Below are positions 13,814 to 20,681 of a stretch of DNA of 26,501 nucleotides, one piece after another. Position 1 is the stretch's first letter. Each line of letters opens with the position of its first letter. The notes under the pieces were generated by a model. That model was not told the origin of the DNA. It saw nothing but the letters and a program-made list of their open reading frames with translations, and searched no databases. The position numbers were made by a program, and so were the translations under genes. The DNA comes from RGIG4790 sp964437615. GTDB lineage: Bacteria > Bacillota > Clostridia > Christensenellales > UBA1242. The stretch spans positions 1-26,501 of the forward strand of contig CAYTHL010000015.1 in the NCBI GenBank assembly GCA_964437615.1. The letters run 5' to 3'.

Positions 13814-15166
13814 TTATTTTTTGCGTTTTTGGTTAAAGCGGCTTTGGTCTATGCCGGTTAGTTGTGTTCGGTTGCCAGTTTCAACCCTAGTTGCGGGCTG
13901 ATTTAAGCCTTTGCGGGCTACTCTTTCGGCCTCTTTTTGCAATATGGCATCTACTTCGGCCTGTTTTTTGGCAAAGACGGCGTTTATAATTAGGTTAGTT
14001 GCCAGACTAATTAAAATTGTCATAAAACTGTTGGTAATTACATAAATACCAAATGCTGCGTTGGTAGTAAGAACAAATATTGCCATGATAATTGGCACTA
14101 CCAGTTTCATTATTTTTGCAGTTGCGCCTTGAGGATTTGCAGCATCTGCCACTTGGCGAGCCTTCTTGTTTTTGCTTTTGTTGCCAACATCATTTACAAA
14201 CATGCTTGCTATCGACAGCAAAACAGAAATTATGGCAAGCAAATAGTAGCCGTTCCAAGAGCCAGTTTCGGCCTCGATGCTGTCAGAAATTGTGTTAAAT
14301 ACAATTAAATCGTTGCCTTCTCCAAGTTTGGCAACATAATTTATGTACTCGTCTACCTTGCTGCTGGTTGCCATACTTTTTAGGCTAGAATAGTCTGGGA
14401 AGGGGTTTTTGTGACCGTCGGTAACCCAAATATTTTTTACCCAAAGCCAGTTTTGCTTAACGCTAGACCACTGCTTTTTTACGGCAGCTGTGGCGGCGTT
14501 TGTTGCGTCGTTATATTTTGTATAAGCGCTTTGATAGTTGGCAGTATCATCGTCTGTAGCCGTTGAACTATTGTAATTATTAACAGTTTCCATGTCGGCA
14601 AAATAAAGCTCTAGCGCAGAATTAAGCGCCTCTGTTTCTTCCTCCGACAAATCCTGCCCGCTAGATAGTGTTTGCTCTATTTGCTCTAACATTTGGCTGT
14701 CTTGTATATAACTGAGTGAGGCTGTGCGCTCGTAAGTTGTTCTAAGAGTGTCGTACTGCACTATGGCTTGATAGCTAGACAGCTTTCTTAAACTAGAGAA
14801 CAAGGTTAAAAAGATAGTAAATGTAAGTACTAAGTTAAGTAGCATTACAAAGCAGCTACCAAACACATTGTTACCTTCCCTTTTGTAAAGCAATTGTGTT
14901 TGCTGCTGAATCATTTGCTGATTGTCGCCATACTTTTTGCGTAACCTTGCTATTTGTGGCGCAAGTTTTTGCTGAGTTAGAGATGTTTTTTTACTTGTAT
15001 ACTTTATTAAAAAATCTAGCGGACTAAGCACTAGCTTGACAAAAAGTATAAGCACTAAAATTGTCCAGCCGTAGCCGCCCCCTACCCAACCGTGTATCCA
15101 GCTGATAAGGTTTGCCCACATTCCGCTTGGTGCGCTAACCGATGCAACAATATTTGCTAAATTCAT
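13814..15166 (-). CDS. yidC: YidC/SpoIIIJ membrane protein insertase, enlarged
   Basis: YidC inserts proteins into the cytoplasmic membrane alone or with SecYEG; the B. subtilis paralogue SpoIIIJ is also needed for forespore SigG activity. The product has 450 residues, far more than the 261 of SpoIIIJ. Membrane segments lie at about 33-55, 103-125, 306-325 and 354-398. The cytoplasmic C1 hairpin (about 56-100) has the LAPQIARLRKKYGDN motif. K44 occupies the position of the groove arginine conserved in the family. The extra length is an insert (about 132-238), rich in S/T/E/D/N, before the WLWVKNIWVTD motif on the outer face. No lipobox is seen. GGAG precedes the ATG. The upstream region contains a GC-rich structured element. 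Confidence 0.95.
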   Translation of the reverse strand: MNLANIVASVSAPSGMWANLISWIHGWVGGGYGWTILVLILFVKLVLSPLDFLIKYTSKKTSLTQQKLAPQIARLRKKYGDNQQMIQQQTQLLYKREGNNVFGSCFVMLLNLVLTFTIFLTLFSSLRKLSSYQAIVQYDTLRTTYERTASLSYIQDSQMLEQIEQTLSSGQDLSEEETEALNSALELYFADMETVNNYNSSTATDDDTANYQSAYTKYNDATNAATAAVKKQWSSVKQNWLWVKNIWVTDGHKNPFPDYSSLKSMATSSKVDEYINYVAKLGEGNDLIVFNTISDSIEAETGSWNGYYLLAIISVLLSIASMFVNDVGNKSKNKKARQVADAANPQGATAKIMKLVVPIIMAIFVLTTNAAFGIYVITNSFMTILISLATNLIINAVFAKKQAEVDAILQKEAERVARKGLNQPATRVETGNRTQLTGIDQSRFNQKRKK

Positions 15167-15187
15167 AAAATTCTCCTATTTTTTGTG

Positions 15188-15360
15188 AGGGGGGGCTGGC
15201 AGCCGCCCTGCGGGGCGGCTGCGCCGCGCGCGGTATACCCAGCAGAAATTGGGTTTATAGCGGTTGCCCATGCCGCGCGTGGCCGCCACTTGGCGCTTAC
15301 GCGCCCAAGTGGCGCCGCCAGCCCCCGTGTCAAATTTCGGCAGAAATTTGACAACCCCCT
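15188..15360. repeat. GC-rich structured element between yidD and yidC
   Basis: In an AT-rich background, 15191-15326 is about 74 percent G+C. Perfect or near-perfect stems abut one another. The outer stem is GGGGGCTG (15191-15198) with CAGCCCCC (15319-15326). Hairpin A is 15199-15208 with 15213-15222 (10 bp, TGCG loop). Hairpin B is 15223-15233 with 15273-15283 (11 bp, one G-T). Hairpin C is 15284-15293 with 15305-15314 (10 bp). A fifth hairpin, TGTCAAATTTC/GAAATTTGACA, follows at 15328-15353. AGGGGG (15188-15193) and CCCCCT (15355-15360) form ends for the whole. It could be a small non-autonomous mobile element or a structured RNA in the yidC leader. No credible gene lies in it. Confidence 0.8.
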
Positions 15361-15375
15361 GCTTTTAACCCACAC

Positions 15376-15651
15376 CTACATTAGATTTTTGTAATATCCT
15401 TTAGGGTTTATTGGCACATAATCCTCGCCGCCTTTTGTAAACGGATTGCAACGCAGCATTCTGCCAATTGTTAACCCTAAACCTTTAAAAAATCCCCACT
15501 GCGCAAACGCTTGACTGCCATACACAGAACATGTTGGCTGAAATTTGCATGTGTGGGGAAGAAATGGGGATATGCAAAATTTAAAAAATGATATAATTGC
15601 TATTGCTATGTACTTTGGGATATTTAATATGGCTTTAAAAAACTTTTTCAT
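15376..15651 (-). CDS. yidD: Membrane protein insertion efficiency factor YidD
   Basis: YidD is a small membrane-associated protein that assists YidC-dependent insertion. The 91-residue product has an N-terminal amphipathic/hydrophobic stretch. It then shows the family signature with three cysteines: HTCKFQPTCSVYGSQAF (C35, C41) and GRMLRCNPFTKGGEDYVP (C68). Its ATG overlaps the rnpA stop by 4 nt (ATGA), indicating translational coupling. It stands in the conserved order rpmH-rnpA-yidD-yidC, but about 210 nt, mostly the GC-rich element, separate it from yidC. Confidence 0.96.
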   Translation of the reverse strand: MKKFFKAILNIPKYIAIAIISFFKFCISPFLPHTCKFQPTCSVYGSQAFAQWGFFKGLGLTIGRMLRCNPFTKGGEDYVPINPKGYYKNLM

Positions 15652-15995
15652 AAATCTGCCCTATATAGGTTGGCTTTTTTTAGCAGATTTAGTAAATCTG
15701 CCCTTAGGCTTTCAAACTTGGCATCTGCGGCACTTGACCTTGCAACAACAATGATATTGTAATTTTTGTTTAAATAAGAAATTTGAGATCTTAAAATTTC
15801 GGTTATTCGGCGTTTGATGCGGTTGCGAACCACTGCGCCGCCAACTTTTTTGCTTACAGATACTCCAAGTTTGACATTTTTATTTTTGCTAGGGGCGGCG
15901 TAAACTACAACAAACTTGCCGCCAAAAGATCTGCCAGCCCTATAAACATAATTAAATTGATACTTTTTTTTTAGCCTATACTGTTTGCTATACAT
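15648..15995 (-). CDS. rnpA: Ribonuclease P protein component
   Basis: This is the protein subunit of RNase P, which helps the catalytic RNA remove the 5' leader of precursor tRNAs. The 115-residue product has the usual length and the signature: an N-terminal YRLKKKYQFNYVYRAG, then a VKLGVSVSKKVGGAVVRNRIKRRITEI helix with the RNR-x2-R motif at residues 57-62. An AGGGA sequence lies just before the ATG. It follows rpmH by 9 nt and overlaps yidD by 4 nt. Confidence 0.97.
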   Translation of the reverse strand: MYSKQYRLKKKYQFNYVYRAGRSFGGKFVVVYAAPSKNKNVKLGVSVSKKVGGAVVRNRIKRRITEILRSQISYLNKNYNIIVVARSSAADAKFESLRADLLNLLKKANLYRADL

Positions 15996-16004
15996 TTCCC
16001 TAGC

Positions 16005-16139
16005 CTATGCGCAAAGTTTTTTGCGACCCTTGTTGCGGCGCCTAGCAAGAACATTGCGACCACCTTTGGTCTGCATTCTGGCTCTAAAACCATGAACCTT
16101 GTTTTTGTGTGCTTTTTTTGGCTGATAAGTCCTTTTCAT
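16005..16139 (-). CDS. rpmH: 50S ribosomal protein L34
   Basis: L34 is a very small, basic large-subunit protein. Translation of 16139 to 16005 gives 44 residues beginning MKRTYQPKKAHKNKVHGF, followed by RARMQTKGGRNVLARRRNKGRKKL and ending in CA. That is the complete family pattern and length. AAAGGAG (16146-16152) precedes the ATG by 6 nt and a strong SigA promoter lies at 16173-16201. In most bacteria dnaA lies divergently upstream of rpmH; here the upstream neighbour is a lipoprotein gene on the same strand, separated by a terminator. Confidence 0.98.
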   Translation of the reverse strand: MKRTYQPKKAHKNKVHGFRARMQTKGGRNVLARRRNKGRKKLCA

Positions 16140-16172
16140 AATTTGCTCCTTTAGATTAGTAATATAAATTGC

Positions 16173-16201
16173 AGTATATAATATTTTTACCTATTTGTCA
16201 A
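16173..16201 (-). promoter_or_regulatory. Strong SigA promoter of rpmH-rnpA-yidD-yidC-jag
   Basis: Minus strand: TTGACA (16196-16201, perfect), 17-nt spacer, TATACT (16173-16178, 5 of 6). It lies about 33 nt before the rpmH ATG and is the only clear promoter seen for the five-gene unit. Confidence 0.9.
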
Positions 16202-16274
16202 GAATTTTTAGTAAGCATAATTGCACTTTTAATAATTTGTTTTGCTTTAAGTTTTTTTAATTTTCTTGTTGGCA

Positions 16275-16306
16275 GCAAAAAAATTGGCGAGTTGCCAATT
16301 TTTTGC
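16275..16306 (-). terminator. Bidirectional-type terminator after the 545-aa lipoprotein gene
   Basis: AAATTGGC (16281-16288) pairs with GCCAATTT (16294-16301) with a GAGTT loop. The pairing extends through A/T tracts on both sides to GC ends. On the minus strand it follows the TAA at 16312 by a few nucleotides and ends in TTTTTTT. Confidence 0.85.
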
Positions 16307-16311
16307 TTGTT

Positions 16312-17949
16312 TTAAATTTCTGTTCCGCCTATTAGTTCGGCTTCCCCAACTTCTAGGTCTTCTTCGGTAGTGTCACCTGTATTGTCAGTTTCTTCACTAC
16401 TGCTATCATCGGTATTGTCAGTTTCTTCACTACTGCTATCGCCAGTAGTGCCAGATTCTTCGTCATCTACAATTTCGTCGTTGGTTTCGGTTTCTGCTGA
16501 CATTTCGGCAAGCTCTTTTGGCGTGTAAAAGTTTACTCGGTGCAATAAAACATTGCTATCGTCGTCTTCTACAAAAACATAAATATAGTTATTAATAAGT
16601 TTATTTGTTAAAAATCCGTTTGCTTCTTCTATTGTGCTTGTAGAAAGTTTTGTTGGAGACACTTGCTTAAAGTTTTCGCCACTTTCTTCTGCTAGGCTAG
16701 AGTTATACATAACTTTGTATAAAATGTTGGAGTTTGTAAAGATAATGTAATCTCTTACAACTTCGGTGCTATCCTCGGTAGATGTAACGCTGTAGGTATC
16801 TACAAAACTTATGCTAGTGGTGCTAGAATTAAAGGTATAAACAATAACATCAAATACAAACTCGGTGCTGTTTTTAAGTTGAAAATATCTAATTGCGTTG
16901 GCGTCTGAATCGTAGCAAAGTACAGACAACTTATAGTCGCCCTCTATTTCTTCTTCGATAAACACAACATTGTCGTAACTTACATTGCTTATAGCCTTTG
17001 CTATGCCGTTTTGATTAGGGCTGGCGTAGTTTAGCCCGTCGGTAACGGCAATGTCGCCAAGCTGAGTATCGTTAGTTATGTCAAAAGCATAAATATAGGC
17101 ATTGCTATCGAAAGTTGCAGTAAATACTAGTTTGCCGCCCCTAATTGTTAGTAAGCTTAGCGTTATGCCTTGGCTTATAAGTCTTTCGCCAGACCCGTCA
17201 GCTTTTAGCATGTATACTTTGTTGCCAGTTTGAATTTCGTCGTAGGTTTCTACAGCCTTTGTGTAAAAGATGAATTGGTCGGCGCTACTGCTTTGTGTAG
17301 AAAGCTTGTTTTCGCCCATGTTTTGACTAAATAGCACAGATGTAACGCTGGTTTTTTTGAATGCAACCTTTGTAGTTTTGTCTATTTTAATGCTGGTTAG
17401 GGTTTTTATGCTAGTTTCGTAGACAATAAGATATAACCCGCCGTTTAGTTTGTAGTAGGCAAAATCTATTGTTTCTGACTCGCTATTTTGGTCTGTAGTA
17501 AATAGCTCTTGAGTAGTGCCGTTAACTAGGTCGTAACGCATAAACTTGGTTTTGTAATAAAGCACTTCGCCAGACTTGTTTTTGCCGGCGCTTGGGCATG
17601 TATAATACAGCCAATCCCCTATAATAAAGATTGAGCCGTTGCTGTAGCCAACTAGGCTATCTACAACTTTTGTATACTTGGCGCCCTCGGCAATGGTGCC
17701 GTCCTCGGATATTTTTACCTTGTAGACGCTGCCCACAGTTTTGCCGCCGTTATTTGTGCCGTCGTTATCTAACTGACCGTTTATAAAGTAAAGGTATCCG
17801 TTATAAATTAGGCTGGTTCCGCCGTTTGATGTTACCTTGTCTGTCGCTGTAGTTGTAGCGCTATAAACTGCCTTTTTGCAGCCAACAAACCCAAAAACGC
17901 AAATTGCACACAAACATATGCTAAATAAGCTAAGAAAGAATTTTTTCAC
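16312..17949 (-). CDS. Exported lipoprotein, beta-propeller-like, acidic tail
   Basis: The 545-residue product starts at a GTG (17949) with GAGGG upstream. It has a basic, hydrophobic signal peptide with lipobox FVGC, cysteine at residue 24. The mature protein contains repeating strand motifs of the type YNGYLYFING, FIIGDWLYYT and NSNILYKV. This pattern is like DUF5050-style or other beta-propeller domains that describe surface-displayed proteins of gut Clostridia. The last 60 or so residues are low-complexity, very acidic and S/T-rich, with an exact 11-residue tandem repeat (DNA repeat at 16379-16444). A strong SigA promoter (17993-18021) and a terminator isolate it as a single gene. Partner and ligand are unknown; the family call is an inference from pattern alone. 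Confidence 0.65.
   Translation of the reverse strand: MKKFFLSLFSICLCAICVFGFVGCKKAVYSATTTATDKVTSNGGTSLIYNGYLYFINGQLDNDGTNNGGKTVGSVYKVKISEDGTIAEGAKYTKVVDSLVGYSNGSIFIIGDWLYYTCPSAGKNKSGEVLYYKTKFMRYDLVNGTTQELFTTDQNSESETIDFAYYKLNGGLYLIVYETSIKTLTSIKIDKTTKVAFKKTSVTSVLFSQNMGENKLSTQSSSADQFIFYTKAVETYDEIQTGNKVYMLKADGSGERLISQGITLSLLTIRGGKLVFTATFDSNAYIYAFDITNDTQLGDIAVTDGLNYASPNQNGIAKAISNVSYDNVVFIEEEIEGDYKLSVLCYDSDANAIRYFQLKNSTEFVFDVIVYTFNSSTTSISFVDTYSVTSTEDSTEVVRDYIIFTNSNILYKVMYNSSLAEESGENFKQVSPTKLSTSTIEEANGFLTNKLINNYIYVFVEDDDSNVLLHRVNFYTPKELAEMSAETETNDEIVDDEESGTTGDSSSEETDNTDDSSSEETDNTGDTTEEDLEVGEAELIGGTEI
16379..16444. repeat. 33-bp tandem repeat in the lipoprotein acidic tail
   Basis: Two units of 33 bp (16379-16411 and 16412-16444). 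The first 29 bp are identical, starting GTATTGTCAGTTTCTTCACT. The unit is 11 codons, so copy-number change by slippage would keep the reading frame. Confidence 0.9.
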
Positions 17950-17992
17950 AATATGCCCTCTTATAGTAGTTGAAATAAGAATATTTTATATA

Positions 17993-18021
17993 AATATACA
18001 CTACCCGTAAAAGTTTGTCAA
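17993..18021 (-). promoter_or_regulatory. SigA promoter of the 545-aa lipoprotein gene
   Basis: Minus strand: TTGACA (18016-18021, perfect), 17-nt spacer, TATATT (17993-17998, 5 of 6), about 43 nt before the GTG start. Confidence 0.85.
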
Positions 18022-18068
18022 CAACGCAAGACAAAATTTACATTTTTTTGTTTGCATTTTGTATTTGT

Positions 18069-18875
18069 CTAATTTGTTTTTACATTGTTTGTTAAATAAA
18101 GCGGCTTGCCGTCGGCGGCGCTAAAAAATTGTATTTTGTAAAAATTGTCACCCGCTAAAAAGACATTTTTTGATAAATTAGCCTTTGCTTGCGTAACTTT
18201 TAGTTGCTCCCCCACCCCTATTGCAAACGGAAAACCTAAATAATAAAGAACGCCCACAACCTTATTATTGCCGCTAGCGGCTAGTTTTACCCACCTGCTG
18301 CTTGCAAACTTGGCGCCAAGAGCTGCGCATGGCTTGCCCATAGCAAAAAGTTTGGCAAGTTTGCTTTTTAGATAATCAAAAAAATAAGTAGCAAGAACAG
18401 GTTTGCCAAAAACTTTTTCTAGCCCCGCCAAATGCTGACTGTTTGTCTTACAAAACTCTGAGTACGCTACAATTTTGGGCGCAGAACTTTGGCTATTTGC
18501 GTTTGAAAGATTGTTTTGTTTGCCCCGCAGCGAAAAAGCGACAACAGCCAAATATGCATTTTGCAGCGTCTGCAAACTATTTGCCGCATACAAAGACAGT
18601 TTTGGAATAACCACGGCAACATTTTCTGGCGTAACTGGGCAAGGTAGCTCTATTTTTGTGCCTTGCTGAGCTACTGGGGCAGCAATTACGGCACCATTTA
18701 CAACAACATACGCCACAACGGGAACAAAATTGTTTAAGGCTATAGCCATGCTGTACCGGCTGTTTTCCTTTTTTATATGCGCATAGCCAAAAACCTGATT
18801 TTGGTCAGTTATTTGCGGCTTATGGTCTATAAGCTGATATTTTTTTAATAGCACAAAATGGCTAGAATATTCCAC
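18069..18875 (-). CDS. Hypothetical protein of unknown function
   Basis: I do not recognise this 268-residue protein. It has no signal peptide and no clear membrane segment. Residues 1-100 look like a beta-rich unit (FGYAHIKKENSRYSMAIAL, PVVAYVVVNGAVI). A central S/N/Q-rich linker (about 115-135) follows, and a second unit starts near IVAYSEFCKTNSQHLAGLEKVFGK and contains YYLGFPFAIGVGEQ. The start is a GTG at 18875 with no Shine-Dalgarno; TAAAAT lies exactly 6 nt upstream. It follows ksgA by 67 nt and may share its transcript. Its coding bias and length make it a real gene, but conservation could not be tested. A two-domain protein of sporulating Clostridia is a weak guess. Confidence 0.65.
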   Translation of the reverse strand: MEYSSHFVLLKKYQLIDHKPQITDQNQVFGYAHIKKENSRYSMAIALNNFVPVVAYVVVNGAVIAAPVAQQGTKIELPCPVTPENVAVVIPKLSLYAANSLQTLQNAYLAVVAFSLRGKQNNLSNANSQSSAPKIVAYSEFCKTNSQHLAGLEKVFGKPVLATYFFDYLKSKLAKLFAMGKPCAALGAKFASSRWVKLAASGNNKVVGVLYYLGFPFAIGVGEQLKVTQAKANLSKNVFLAGDNFYKIQFFSAADGKPLYLTNNVKTN

Positions 18876-18881
18876 TAATTA

Positions 18882-18887
18882 ATTTTA
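18882..18887 (-). promoter_or_regulatory. -10-like hexamer 6 nt before the GTG start
   Basis: On the minus strand the sequence is GCTAAAATTAATTAGTGG: TAAAAT, 6 nt, then GTG. It closely resembles GCTAAAATTTTAATATGG before the gene at 8103. I found no good -35, so this may instead be chance in AT-rich sequence. Confidence 0.3.
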
Positions 18888-18942
18888 GCTAAATTTTATT
18901 AAAATTTTTGCAAAAATTTTGATGAATTGTGGCTTGTTTTGT

Positions 18943-19728
18943 CTAATTTTGTAATAGTTTATGCAAAGTAGCAAACTGCTGAGGCAAAAGTTCTTCAGCG
19001 CGCACATTTTCTTGCAGTTTTAGGTTAGATAACGCCGCCAAAATTTGCTCTTTTTTGTAAACTCTGCCAAGATTATTTAGTAGCGTTTTGCGACGGGCAA
19101 AAAAACAGTGCTTGGCAAACTCGACGACGCTAACATAGTCTTGCGGGCGCCCAGTGCAGTCTATGCGCACTACGCTGCTATCTACATTTGGCTGCGGGGT
19201 AAACATTTTGCGGCTGACTTTTCGGGTAATTTGCGGCGTTCCGCACAGCTGCACCATTACGCTTAGCACACCGTAATCTTTAGTTCCGGGGCTAGCTGCA
19301 ATGCGGTTAGCAACTTCGGCCTGCACCATGACAGTTATGCTATCAACTTTTAAATTGCTAGAAAGTAGCCTTGTTAAAATTGGGCTGGTTATGTAGTATG
19401 GCAAATTTGCCACCACAGAAAAGTTGTCGCCAACCAAAGCCTGCAAATTTTCGTCTGTTAAGCTTAAAAAGTCGGCATAAATAACCCTACAATTTTCAAA
19501 ACCACCAAGCGAATGCTCTAAAACTGGCTGCAAAGTGCTATCTACCTCTACAGACACCACTTTTTTTGCCGTTTTTGCAAGTTGCGCAGTTAGCGCGCCT
19601 GCGCCGGCACCAATTTCTAGCACCGTGCTGGTGCTATTTATGCCGCTGTCTAAAACTATTGCCGACAGCAAATTTGTATCGGTCAAAAAATTTTGACCAA
19701 ATTTCTTTTTAAATACAATATTTTTCAT
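18943..19728 (-). CDS. ksgA: 16S rRNA adenine dimethyltransferase RsmA/KsgA
   Basis: KsgA dimethylates two adjacent adenines in helix 45 at the 3' end of 16S rRNA, late in small-subunit assembly, using S-adenosylmethionine. The 261-residue product has the N-terminal KKFGQNFLTD motif, the SAM-binding VLEIGAGAGALT (36-47) and acidic E61/D63 region. It also has the catalytic NLPYYITSPIL motif (108-118) and the C-terminal MFTPQPNVDSSVV block. Length is typical. There is no Shine-Dalgarno before the ATG; a TTGACT-N18-TAATTT promoter ends 7 nt before it, indicating a leaderless message. It lies between tatD and an unknown gene. Confidence 0.97.
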   Translation of the reverse strand: MKNIVFKKKFGQNFLTDTNLLSAIVLDSGINSTSTVLEIGAGAGALTAQLAKTAKKVVSVEVDSTLQPVLEHSLGGFENCRVIYADFLSLTDENLQALVGDNFSVVANLPYYITSPILTRLLSSNLKVDSITVMVQAEVANRIAASPGTKDYGVLSVMVQLCGTPQITRKVSRKMFTPQPNVDSSVVRIDCTGRPQDYVSVVEFAKHCFFARRKTLLNNLGRVYKKEQILAALSNLKLQENVRAEELLPQQFATLHKLLQN

Positions 19729-19735
19729 TAGAATA

Positions 19736-19765
19736 AAATTAGCACATTTGTGACATGCTAGTCAA
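19736..19765 (-). promoter_or_regulatory. Leaderless-type SigA promoter of ksgA
   Basis: Minus strand: TTGACT (19760-19765, 5 of 6), 18-nt spacer, TAATTT (19736-19741, 4 of 6). Only 7 nt separate the -10 from ATG at 19728, so the predicted start site is at or within 3 nt of the start codon. Confidence 0.55.
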
Positions 19766-19799
19766 GAACAAAAGAGTTAGTGCGAAAGAATACATTTTT

Positions 19800-19823
19800 G
19801 CGGCGGCCAACCATTGTTGCCGC
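19800..19823. repeat. Small GC-rich stem-loop between tatD and ksgA
   Basis: GCGGCGGCCAACCATTGTTGCCGC can fold with CAAC/GTTG and CGG/CCG pairs around a CATT loop, one bulge. A similar sequence in the same orientation occurs at 25925-25946. Neither has a clear T tract, so a terminator role is doubtful. Confidence 0.4.
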
Positions 19824-19874
19824 TAATTTTGTGCAAAAAAATTAAAAAAATTAAGCATAAAAATATTTTTTTTG

Positions 19875-20636
19875 CTATTCTATGCCGTAAAATCGCTTGG
19901 TATTGGCGGTAGAAAGCTCGTCAAATTTTTCTATGCTCATTTGCAGCAAATCTGCCACCTTTTGCGCCGTAATTAGCACATTTTTTGGCACATTTGTTGT
20001 ACCCCTTAGCGGCACTGGCGCCAAATATGGACAATCAGTTTCTACCATTATTTTTTGCTTGTCTAGCTTGTCAAAATAGCTTATGTCCGTCTTTTTGTAG
20101 GTAACATTGCCAGTAAAGGAAAAGTAGCAACCAAGTTCGGCAAACTTTTCTGCGTACTTGCTGCCCTCGCTATAGCAGTGCATGCAAATATTTGTAGACA
20201 GTTTTTTGCGCGCATTTTGCAGAATTTCCAAAACGTCATCGGCAGCATCTCTACAATGGACAACCACAGGCAGATTTAGCTGTGCGGCAAGCTGCAACTG
20301 CTCTTTAAACACCTGCTTTTGCTGCTCTTTTTGCTGGTCTGTGATTGAATAATGGTAATCGAGCCCTATTTCGCCAATAGCCACCACTTTGGGGCTGCTT
20401 GCAAGATTTTTTAGTATATTTATGTAGTCTTTTGGCAAATTTTCTATATCGTATGGGTGAATGCCAACTGTTGCGTACACATTTTGGTAATTTTGCGCAA
20501 ACAAAACGCCGCCCTTGCTGTCGGCTAAATTTGTGCCTATATTAACTATGGCGGCAAGGCCGTCGGCTTGCATATTTTGGGCAATTTCTTTGCCGTTTAA
20601 ATTTTTGTCTAACAAATGAGCGTGTGCGTCTATCAT
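19875..20636 (-). CDS. tatD: TatD-family metal-dependent hydrolase (DNase)
   Basis: TatD enzymes are cytoplasmic metal-dependent nucleases of the amidohydrolase fold, with 3'-5' DNase activity in characterised members. The 253-residue product has all the metal-site motifs: IDAHAHL (H5, H7), GEIGLDYH (E89), VVHCRDA (H127), CMHCYS (H153) and ETDCPYLAP (D201). GGAG lies 5 nt before the ATG at 20636. In many Firmicutes tatD sits near ksgA, as here. It is divergent from spmA with only 45 nt between start codons. No clear terminator follows; 19801-19874 is AT-rich. Confidence 0.95.
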   Translation of the reverse strand: MIDAHAHLLDKNLNGKEIAQNMQADGLAAIVNIGTNLADSKGGVLFAQNYQNVYATVGIHPYDIENLPKDYINILKNLASSPKVVAIGEIGLDYHYSITDQQKEQQKQVFKEQLQLAAQLNLPVVVHCRDAADDVLEILQNARKKLSTNICMHCYSEGSKYAEKFAELGCYFSFTGNVTYKKTDISYFDKLDKQKIMVETDCPYLAPVPLRGTTNVPKNVLITAQKVADLLQMSIEKFDELSTANTKRFYGIE

Positions 20637-20646
20637 AAAATCTCCA

Positions 20647-20675
20647 ACATAAGTTCCACCCCGCCGTCATAAACT
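20647..20675 (+). promoter_or_regulatory. SigE-like promoter of spmA, leaderless type
   Basis: ACATAAG (20647-20653), 14-nt spacer, CATAAACT (20668-20675). The -10 matches 7 of 8 positions of CATACAHT; the -35 matches only 4 of 7 of KMATATT. The -10 ends 6 nt before the spmA ATG and there is no Shine-Dalgarno. spmA-spmB belong to the SigE regulon in B. subtilis. Confidence 0.45.
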
Positions 20676-20681
20676 TTTACT

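Noticed and set aside
15163..15375. A 70-residue minus-strand open frame (and an opposite-strand one) across the GC-rich element
   Set aside because: The frame arises from GC-rich palindromic sequence with few stop codons; it has no ribosome binding site and an improbable R/A/P-rich composition, and it overlaps the start of yidC.
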